Assembly: GCF_024586455.1 (NCBI RefSeq) | Contig: NC_065920.1 | Location: forward strand, 77,678,215 to 77,742,214 | Direction of reading: 5' to 3' | From: Bactrocera neohumeralis | Taxonomy: Eukaryota; Arthropoda; Insecta; Diptera; Tephritidae | Length of the DNA stretch: 64,000 nucleotides | Shown here: positions 55,853 to 64,000 of the stretch, piece after piece | Layout: each line of letters begins with the position of its first letter | Position numbering within the stretch: position 1 is the first letter of the stretch | Notes under the pieces: generated by a model | Database searches by the model: none | Told to the model about the DNA's origin: nothing | What the model saw: the letters and a program-made list of their open reading frames with translations, nothing else | Program-made: the position numbers and the translations under genes

Positions 55853-57244
55853 TCAGCACATGTCCACATGCCCGCTGTCTGAGCTCGTACTATTCTTATC
55901 ATATCTACAACACGGCTCGGTTTTCCCTGTAAAAAATATGCCCAAAAATAACAAGCATTTAATGAATATGCACGCGCTTTCAATGAATCTTTAAAGAAAA
56001 ATTCACCAAAATGACTCCCGCTCACCTTCCACATTCAAAGAGCCATGCTGGTGGCGCCACAACTTTACGAACAACACGACCAAAGCGCACATCATCACGA
56101 CCACGCCTACAACTACAAAGAACGTAGCCGTCCAACCACCATCCGCGCCGCGTGCATTTGTGAGCCCATCTTGTTCGGTGGCTGCCATACAAATGGGACC
56201 CACCTCCACATCATTCACCGGTGCCGGTTGGTGGCGTATGAAGCCGTCAGCGCATGCGCAACTGCCAACCAATTTGCATGCAGTATCACCGATGCAGGGC
56301 TGAAGTGTACAATTCGTCTCCTCCTCGTTGCTGGGAAAAAGTACAATATCGTCATCATCACCATCACCACTAACTGTGTTGTTATAAGCTGGATTACCAG
56401 TGATGGTATTTTCGTCGGTGCCAGTAGCCATCAGCTCAGTTTCGGTCGTCTCGGCCTCGTTTATATTTAGCGCAGTCACACTACTTATGGTCCCCTCACC
56501 GCTGTCGCTGCGCTCAGTGCTGTTTGCCGTTTCTATGCACTCACTCACCACACCACAATCCACCAATGGCACACATTCACCGGTCGCCGAATCCTTGGCG
56601 TAGCCCGCATCACAACCACACTGATTCAGCGCTATGCAACGTCCGTTCAGACAGTCCGAAGCACAAGTGGGTATGCAGCTGCCCGCATGGGCGCGATAGC
56701 CCGGCGCGCACTCGCACAGCTCTGGTGCCACGCACTTACCACCGTAGGGGCAACCGGACGCGCAGCGCGGTTCGCAGTAATGTGTGCCATTCAGCGCCGA
56801 CTTGACAGCGTCGTAGCCACGTCGGCACTGGCACATTTTGGGTGCACGACAGAACGCGTTGGCCGGGCAAGCGGGCTCGCAAACGGGCAGACATGTCTTA
56901 TTGGGAGCCATTGCGTAGCCTTCGCAGCAGTCATTCTTTAGTCGCTGATGCGGCACCTTCACCATATCGACGTAGTGCTCCACCTGTGTTTTGCTCTTCT
57001 TAAACCATTTAAACACACCGCTCGGCTTAATCTCCACTTCACGGGTCTTGTCTACTGCTTTCTCCTCATAGTAGGTAACATTCCGCAGGCAATAGTAGTC
57101 CTTATTTTCTAGCGCAAGTGAACTTTCGTCCACCGCATCGCTGTTGGCCTCCGCATTGGTACCGGTTTCACTACTTAGACACAACGTCGTCAGTTGGATC
57201 AACAAAAATATCGATAGCATGACCTTATTTGCGTAGCGTGACAT
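55853..57244 (-). CDS. NimC4: Nimrod-family transmembrane receptor, NimC4/simu-like
   Basis: Predicted phagocytic receptor at the plasma membrane. Exon 1 is 57244-56026. Its frame runs on to a stop at 56003 (413 aa), but EEG|GTGAGC-type donor sequence at 56025 and TTTTTTACAG acceptor ending 55927 predict a 99-nt intron and exon 2 at 55926-55853, giving 430 aa ending in SSDSGHVDMC. Residues 1-24 are a signal peptide. 52-110 form an EMI-like cysteine region ending in CCEGY (106-110), the Nimrod hallmark. NIM/EGF-like repeats occupy about 118-158, 161-190 and 194-223; an acidic, glycosylation-prone linker spans 231-311; a last EGF-like unit is 312-352; the membrane segment is 372-394. N-glycosylation sequons include N55, N115, N152, N241, N288 and N311. 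Drosophila SIMU has this plan: short tail, no long cytoplasmic domain. NimA is the main alternative; NimB proteins lack the membrane segment. This start is chosen because it opens the signal peptide. Confidence 0.85.
55927..56025 (-). other. Predicted 99-nt intron of the Nimrod-type gene
   Basis: Donor G|GTGAGC (GT at 56025-56024) and acceptor ATTTTTTACAG|GG (AG at 55928-55927) are both close to fly consensus, and the size is typical of fly short introns. Phase is 1. If retained, the protein ends early after GERESFW at the stop 56005-56003. Confidence 0.7.
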
Positions 57245-57435
57245 AATTTGCGCGCTGCGAGCCCCCGGAATTTTATTTTATTTATTTATTTATAGTAGGT
57301 GGCAGATCAGGCCTTTGTAATCCTTTCAATTTTATTTATTATTTAGATACTTTAATTTCTTTATTATTTGTATTTATAACACACACTCCGCTGAAGGGTT
57401 CACAGCACTCCTTAGCGTATTGAGCACTCAAACCA

Positions 57436-57441
57436 AACTGA
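57436..57441 (-). promoter_or_regulatory. Inr-like TCAGTT, candidate start site of the Nimrod-type gene
   Basis: TCAGTT matches the arthropod initiator TCAKTY, with the start A at 57439. The resulting leader of about 195 nt contains no ATG before the called start codon. No TATA box stands 30 bp upstream. The segment just upstream is GC-richer than the surrounding DNA. Confidence 0.4.
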
Positions 57442-57444
57442 TCG

Positions 57445-58028
57445 TCAATTAATTCAATTCTGTGCTGGTATCCTCAGCTCTGGCCTGCGCGAGCTCTGCT
57501 TATCGGCTGTTTTGTTTATGCTGCAGCACAGTAGTCGCACAAGTGACTTTGTCATTTCTTTAATATTCGCTGCACACGATTCTACACAATCAAGTACGTT
57601 CCGAAATGTGCTATGAACCCTATAGGAAATTTCACCATGACCTTTTATTGATTGGAGTTCAGATAAAATTTAGTTCTCTTTGCGGTATCGTATCTAAACA
57701 TTTCCTATTAACCATAAAGGTAAATGTGGATTTACAGATTTATATCTGTCGTTAAATTACTTGATTTCAACGATGTGGAGAGGTGATGGGCTCAAAACTA
57801 CATTCCAGCACGCTTCACAACTGATTTGCTCAAACTAAATTCCAACATGCTTCATAACTGTGTTTTGCATTAAATTATATCAGTTAGTCATAATACATAT
57901 GCACTAGAAATAATTGGTGAAATTCGAGACCTCTTAATCGCTAAGCAATCACACCTGGTCTATTAAAAGCAACTGCAGTTCTTATGGTGTGGTAGATCTT
58001 GATATTTCCGTAATACAACTCTAAATAA
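57445..58028. other. Upstream region of the Nimrod-type gene, nothing certain
   Basis: Contains a small imperfect tandem duplication of about 40 bp at 57790-57867 (CATTCCAGCACGCTTCACAA / AATTCCAACATGCTTCATAA). No gene seen. Confidence 0.45.
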
Positions 58029-58030
58029 TA

Positions 58031-58425
58031 AAGGGTGTCCCATAATTAAACGCCATTTATGTAATAAAGTGTTGAGAATCCTAAAAAGGAAAACATATCG
58101 ACAGCTGACAATTTAGGGTTAGTCAAAATTGAGCGTTACATGAGCAACTCACCTTCATAATTGAACAATATTTCAAATTTCGTCAAACAATTTTTATGCT
58201 AAGTTTTCGAGCAAAAGCATCTTCAACATGATGAAGCACATCTTCATCTTAATGGGTTTTTCAAAATTGCCGCTTTTGGGGTTCTGAGAACACACATATG
58301 ATTGCCGAAAAACAAATGCATCCACAACGTGTCACTGTTTGGTAGCAATTTTTGTGCTGGAGGCATAATTGGACCACATTTTTTTGAAAATGAGGCTGAT
58401 CAAACAGTGGTTTGATAACCCAGCT
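58031..58425 (+). mobile_element. Deleted IS630/Tc1-type element, second copy
   Basis: Begins AAGGGTGTCCCATAATTAAA, the same end as the 43.2-kb copy. After about 130 nt it encodes, in broken frames, FEQKHLQHDEAHLHLNGF, then NCRFWGSENTHMIAEKQMHP with QRVTVW. The HTH head is missing, as in the 43.2-kb copy. The right end is not identified. Confidence 0.75.
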
Positions 58426-58489
58426 CTTAATAATACTCTATGATGAACTCTTACCATATATCAAGCAACAAAATTTGTTAGTATTTAAG

Positions 58490-58830
58490 GGCTTACATGT
58501 GTTCACGGGTTTCAAAAAATCGATTTTTTTATTCTCTTATTAAAATCTACAACACCTCCTAAATTTTCAAGTTGATCCGAGTAATAGTTTCGGAGATACA
58601 GCCTCGAGAACTTGTGCGCTCGAGGCTAGCTAAGCTAAGTGTGCTGTCCTTCTTCATAAAATTTTACACAAGTCTTTGAGATACAATTCTTAAAGACATG
58701 GACGAAAGACTTTTTTCGATAACAACTATTTGAAAAAAAATCTAATAAAATATTCCATTTTTAATTTGAGAAAAAATTGTTGAAAAAAGCTGTGTTTTAC
58801 AGGACGAACCCCATGTAACCCCTTAAAAGG
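58490..58830 (+). repeat. Dispersed repeat family C, short copy
   Basis: Matches 5495-5730 and 6110-6175 with small indels (ACAACACCTCCTAAATTTTC, GAGTAATAGTTTCGGAGATA, CAGCCTCGAGAACTTGTGCG, TTCTTCATAAAATTTTACAC, CATGTAACCCCTTA). The central 350 bp of the longer copy are absent here. Confidence 0.65.
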
Positions 58831-60590
58831 GCATACATAACTTTTAAAAGTATAACTCACTTACGAAGGCTAGAGCATGAAAGTGTTCCTATAAGACCGC
58901 GTTTCACAGCCGCAGCATCAATTGATAAAGCAACAACAACAACATAGCGGAATATAGGATTTAGGCACAAAAACTAGCCGCGAACTAAATTAGTAGGTTT
59001 GTTAGATAAGAATTTAAATTCATGTGGAGCGATATGGTATAACAGTATGGAGTGCTTTTATCAGCAAGAAAACTCATATGGTAAAAGAGACATCACTGAA
59101 ACACCAGTTGACAAGTTTCTGTTTTCCAAATCTCCAAAATGAAAACAATATACTTATGTATATACATATGTATGTATATTTTATCTGCTAATTGCGGTTT
59201 TTATTCAAAGGCTGCGGTTTAATCTTACTCGATTGTGGTTCTTAGGCGTCGATGTATTCAACTGAAAACTGAAAACTTATTTTTTTTTTTTGGTGATAAT
59301 TTTTCTAATAATATAGTACAATAGTTTTGTTTTTTAATTTAATCATTAGAAAGTGTACAGATTTACTGTATAGTTTCAATTTTTGTTGTTGCCTTTAAGT
59401 AACTATGCGTCATACGAACCGTAAGCACTCGGCGCCTGCCTTGCTATCGTTATCGCCCGGAACAGCACTAAAATACAATTACATTGAGAAGTGATTCATG
59501 CGAACTTTGCACACAAATTAAATAACAATACACATATATATATGTATATATGTACATATATGTGTATGTGTAAACGGTGTGTATGTATGTATTAACAGTT
59601 GTTTTTACGTCTCCATAAACGAAGTTAATGAATATGCTGAGATTATTTATGCGCTGCCAGATATGCAATAATACGGAAGTACACATACGTACATGCATAC
59701 ATATATACGCATGCATTTGTATTTATGTATATACAAAAATAAAGAAAACAAAGTTATCTTCAATGACAAAAATGCAGCGAGCTATAAATATCATGAGCTT
59801 GGGTAGGCAGCCTAATGGCACTTCCGAATATTCGTACCCTCATATTTTTTTATACACAAAACAACTGAAATTAATATTAATTGAAACTATTGGAATTTTC
59901 GCTTCGTTAGTGCTAATATCAATGTAACCATTAGACACACTTATTGCATTCCCACTCTCTATTATCTTCAATGCACTCATATAAGAATGCCATTTTGACT
60001 TCATGCAGGCTGCTAAAGTCACCACCAATAAAATATTTTGTGCATTGTGTCTGTTGATTTCTTATCAGAACTCATTGTTATTGGATCTATGTGTCAGCAT
60101 GTGAGACTCGCTGCTTAGATTGAATGCAATCGGGTAGTTTATGAATGAGAGTAAGCGGTATTCAGTAAGCGATCGATAGGCTGAGAATAAATTATATTAT
60201 TTTTCACTCTCATTTTTTCACAGAGTTCATAATGTATTTTTCTTAATCGTTGTAATAATTCTTGAAATACTATATGTATTTACACATTCATGACCAAAAT
60301 TGACTTTGACTGGTCCATTCGAAGGAGTATAAAAAAGGTTGTACTAATCCAGGAATTTTTTTTAACTTTAGTTTGTGCCCTGCATTGGAGCAAAAAGGCC
60401 ATTGGGAAAAGGTGAGGACCCTCATCCAAGATAGTTATATTGCCTATAAAATGGGTCAGGTACCTGTAAATAGGCGTGAAAACACGAATAATCACATTTA
60501 GACTGCTAGAGCCGCTTGTCCATTGGGATGTCCAGACTAAACTCCCGAAAAAATGTGCGAGTATTCAACGGGTTGATCTCATCATCTTGC
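58831..60590. other. AT-rich DNA with TATG/CATA microsatellites, no gene seen
   Basis: Microsatellite-like ATATGTATGT and TACATACATATA patches lie at 59155-59180, 59530-59590 and 59690-59730. The frames across them are fortuitous. Nothing else was recognised. Confidence 0.45.
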
Positions 60591-60850
60591 TGCATATAAC
60601 ACCGGTGGTGAGCTTTTTTTTACCGATGGATCCAAGCTTGAGAGGAAGACTATTGGAAGATTTTAGTGTAGGGAACTTTAAAGTAGCTTCAGTTTCCAGC
60701 TCCAGCTGCAGGCTTTCTGAACACTGGAGCGCCATCCCAGCTGCCATAAAGGTAGTATTAGATCCACTGCTCTGAAGCGCAGCGTCCTTCACAGTGGTTT
60801 TTATCCACTCAGATAGTATGTTGGCCACATTCGTCTTGAAATCGCTGACT
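60590..60850 (+). pseudogene. LINE RNase H domain relic
   Basis: About 60620-60650 encodes FTDGSKLE, the first RNase H active-site motif (x-T-D-G-S-K). About 60700-60770 encodes CRLSEHWSAIPAAIKVVLDP (compare R-L-P-D-H-C-S-V-F-Q-A-E-x-A-A-I), and after a stop FTVVFIHSDS (the T-D-S motif). Frame changes and a stop make it a pseudogene. The lineage resembles the LINE at 41.5-43.1 kb. Confidence 0.7.
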
Positions 60851-62740
60851 ATACCTTTAAGTTTAGTTTTTAAGGGATATCCTTATTCCTCCTTATTTTA
60901 AGCTTCGTGCTATTTTATAGTTAGACTAGTTTGAGGTCTTGGTCACAGCGGTATGTACCGTCACCTAAGCAACCAGGTAAAATAGTGAATATAGAAATAA
61001 AACACCTTAGCAGAATTGTTATACGTTCAGGGCGATTTGCCGGTAGCTAGTATTCAATTTCAGGAGTTTTATTTATCTAGCTTCACAAAACATTGAACAT
61101 AACAGTCTAAAAGTGATCTCTCCGCAACTTAACCTAAATTGGTTTGCTCGCACTGTTAATGTGGGCCAGTCTGGATCAGATTTGATCTTAAATGTTCATA
61201 TACATACATATTTTTGTAATAGAATATTATGTATAAACATATATATCAATTTGTCATGCAACACTATGAAGGCACATTTACGTCTTACAAATATTATCCT
61301 TTCTTTTTAATGCCAGTTATAGGATGTAACCTTAAATTTCACTCGGCCGAAGTTTAAATTGTTTTTAAATATCTCTGGTCCAATATTCTTGTTGAAAATA
61401 AAGAGAAAAAGGAATGAAGCATAATATTTTATACATACATACATTTTAATACTGTAATAAGACTAAGTGAAACGTTAGAAAAAATAACAGCAAGTGCGCA
61501 AGTCTCAGCCAAACTAGGAAACGCGTTAAGTATAAATTCCGGAACCTAAACGGCGGCAAGAAAATGGCACACCATTTTGCGAATCATATGGAGCCCAGCT
61601 ATCAAATTTAAGCTATTGGCAACAATAACAACATGAGAACATGGGGAAACTGCGTGGCAAACTTTCTCAAGCTCTTTGCTGTGAACCCAGTCTTTGCGGG
61701 TTTGCTAGGACACACAAACATTCACACACACAAGAGATTGCGGCATACTCTCAGGGCATGAAAGTCATTATGAAAATCGGTGAAATGGGCGAACCAGCCA
61801 ACACACGCATACACAAACACTGCACGCACACACTGAGCGCAAGTGAGGAGAATACTCGTATATTAATGGCACACTTCGGCAGTAGTAACAGCAACAATAG
61901 CAACAACAAGAAGGTATTTAAGTGTCAAGCCTTGGTAAACGCACTCCACAAAAGACCATTAATTTTCCGAAATCTTTTAAATTAATCATTTCTCGTAATA
62001 AAATTAAATTTGTACAAAAGCAACAACAACAATTGCAATAATCCCGGACATATTAGCAAAAGTAATGGCGCAAGTAGTTAAGCGTTTAATGTGTAATGTA
62101 ATGTCGTGCAGCAAGTAGAAAATTGCGTCACTATTGGAACACGAAATCTCGGCAGGAGTGGTACGTGGTGATGCGGGGTGAAAGCAACTGAGCACCAAAG
62201 TGCGTTAAGATTGCTTTAAATCGACGAGACATTATAAATTCATGACCACGGTAACCAGGGGGATATGAGGATAATATGTAAGTACATAGAGTCGTTGTAT
62301 GGGGCGAAGGCACAATATACCCATATAAGCAAATTAGAGCGACTATGCTGTGTAGGAGACATTTGCTTAGAATGTGGAGTTAATTAATGGCATCTTATCC
62401 TCACCGAAAGGGTTTCTATAATCGATTTCCAGTTAAAAATGGTCATATTAACTATTTTTTCTAAGTCTTGGAAATATTCTGAAGTATATGCGTTCATAAT
62501 ATAACAGAGAGTTATTCTTGAGACAGCTTTTTGATGAGATCAGTAGATATAAGGTAAAAGTATAAAAGCAAATATGGTTAATGGATAAGATTTATATGCA
62601 TATAGCGACACCATCAAAGCACATATACAGAAGTTGTTTGGTCTTCCGAACCGAACAGAAAAACTAGACTTCTGGAGATTTATTCTAAGCGACACTTCCA
62701 GAAGGTTCAGAAAAATGTTGTTTTTTGAAGAAGCATTTTA
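60851..62740. other. Unique DNA with an island at 61.5-62.3 kb, no gene seen
   Basis: The island contains CACACACAAG and AGCAACAATAGCAACAACAA tracts; the 114-residue frame at 61641-61985 covers them and shows no domain. The rest is AT-rich. Confidence 0.4.
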
Positions 62741-62744
62741 AATA

Positions 62745-63827
62745 TTGGGTAGTCGAAAAAGTCTTTTGCATCTCCAGTGCGTCATACCATAGAGTGTTGG
62801 AAAGGTGAGACTTCAACTTCACTTAACCAAAAAAAAATTAAATTCGGGGAAGTTGAAAAAAGTTACAGCTTTTCTAAAATGAGTGAAAAAAATAAAAAAA
62901 ACTCACTATATTTTGAAATTTTTTTATAAAAAAGGAAGAATGGCACGCAAGCCACCAATGAAGTTTGTGAAATTTACGGAGACGATGCTGTATCTGTTCG
63001 TGTAGCACAACAATAGTTCGCTCACTTCCGTTCCGGAAATTTCGATGTGGAAGATGCACCTCACTCTAATCGACCCATCGTTGAAAAAGTCGGTGAAATT
63101 ATGGAAAAGATTGAGCAGGACCGTCACATAAGCAGCCATGATAAGCAGCTACAAAAAGAAGATCGATGTTTGGGTACCATATGAATTGTCCGCGAAAAAT
63201 TTAATGGACCGAATTAACATCTACGATTCTTTTCTGAAACGAAATGAAATCGAACCATTTCTGAAGCGAATGGTAACAGGAGACAAAAAGTGGATCAAAT
63301 ACGACAATAATGTGCGAGAAAGATCATGGTGCAAGTGTGATAAAGCTCAACAAATGGTCGCAAAGCCAGGATTGACGCCTTGAAAGGCTGAGTGTTTGGT
63401 GGGATTATAAAGGAATCATCACTATGAGCTGCTCCAGCCTGATCAAACGATTTCTACATTTGACTGTCAAACACTGATGAGATTGAAGCGAGAAATCGAA
63501 AAAACGGCCAGAACTGATCAACAGAAAAGGATTCGTATTCCATCAGGACTACGCTAGAGCACACACATCTTTGATGACTCGGCGACAGCCGGGAGAGCTT
63601 GGCTGGGAAATTTTGATGCATCCACCATATAGCCCTGATCTTGCACCATCGGACTAACATTCGTTTCTGTCAATCGTAACTCTCTTAATGGAGTAAAGTT
63701 GGGTTCAAGAGAAGCCTATGAAAATTACACTGATGTAAAAATGGCAAGAAAGTGGTATATATGTATATAAAAAAAAAATAAGTTAAAGTTTGATAAGAAA
63801 TAGGGAAAGACTTTCTCGACTACCCAA
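62745..63827 (+). mobile_element. 1083-bp mariner with intact terminal repeats, decayed gene
   Basis: Terminal inverted repeats start TTGGGTAGTCGA-AAAGTCTTT at 62745 and end at 63827, differing at one base in 22, with TA on both sides (62743-62744, 63828-63829). The gene starts near 62879 (MSEKNKKNS) and shows, in shifted frames, SGNFDVEDAPHSNRPIVEKV, KKKIDVWVPYELSAKNLMDR, FLKRMVTGDKKWIKYDNN (normally T-G-D-E-K-W), VFHQDYARAHTS (normally H-Q-D-N) and MHPPYSPDLAPSD followed by a stop. All three catalytic Asp are still present, but several frameshifts inactivate it. Length is below the 1.3 kb usual for mariners because of small internal deletions. Confidence 0.93.
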
Positions 63828-64000
63828 TATATAGGTTTGTATATATTTTATAGTTATAGTTATTAAAATATTTCACAGAATGTGTCATTCCACATTGAAA
63901 TTATCACAACATGTATTCTTATTTGACACCCCTCGAGCGCCTCTCCCTACTACGTTTCAGCTCATACACATATACAGTTGTGTTTGCACTTTTAATTTTT

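Noticed and set aside
56045..56470. 141-residue plus-strand frame opposite the Nimrod-type gene
   Set aside because: Antisense shadow of a real coding exon.
61641..61985. 114-residue frame beginning MGKLRGKLSQ
   Set aside because: It runs through CA and CAA microsatellites and has no recognisable domain.

Overview
The window reads as nuclear DNA of a higher fly, most likely an acalyptrate such as a tephritid fruit fly. The grounds are AT-rich intergenic DNA full of CA/TG and CAG/CAA microsatellites, many decayed mariner/Tc1-type, piggyBac-like and LINE copies, fly-type dispersed repeats, and one gene of the insect Nimrod scavenger-receptor family. The species call is inference. I see no tRNA, rRNA, CRISPR, operon or bacterial signal.

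The only protein-coding gene I can support is on the minus strand at 57244-55853. It encodes a secretory-pathway, single-pass membrane protein with a CCxGY motif, NIM/EGF-like repeats, an acidic linker and a short tail, most like NimC4/simu, the apoptotic-cell receptor of Drosophila. The long open frame stops at 56003, but a strong donor at 56025/56024 and a strong acceptor at 55928/55927 predict a 99-nt intron and a different last exon. That gives a 430-residue product. An Inr-like TCAGTT lies about 195 nt upstream of the ATG, and an AATAAA lies downstream.

The other 60 kb alternates between two textures. Unique, GC-richer islands (about 2.5-3.2, 10.8-12.5, 15.3-16.2, 20.2-21.1, 23.9-25.4, 28-28.8, 30-31.2, 33.6-34.9, 36.8-37.8, 39.3-40.5, 43.7-46.3, 48.4-49.5, 61.5-62.3 kb) have no convincing genes and may be regulatory or hold first exons. 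Between them is a transposon graveyard: eight mariner-like relics (6.2, 29.2, 32.2, 41.1, 41.7, 47.1, 52.3, 62.7 kb), a Tc1 relic (0.7-1.2 kb), four relics of IS630/Tc1-type transposases with an HTH head (18.5-19.9, 26.3-27.2, 43.2-43.7, 58.0-58.4 kb), a 1.64-kb piggyBac-like element (13.5-15.2 kb) and LINE fragments of at least three lineages.

Three dispersed repeat families recur, called A, B and C here. Nested insertions can be read directly: a 913-bp mariner with TA duplications sits in a LINE RNase H domain (41.7-42.6 kb), a 359-bp truncated LINE with a 13-bp target duplication sits in a family A copy (16.85-17.2 kb), and a mariner 5-prime fragment sits in another family A copy (29.2 kb). 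Tandem repeats include a nearly pure 369-bp hexamer array in which every unit is a GATA-factor site (22105-22473).
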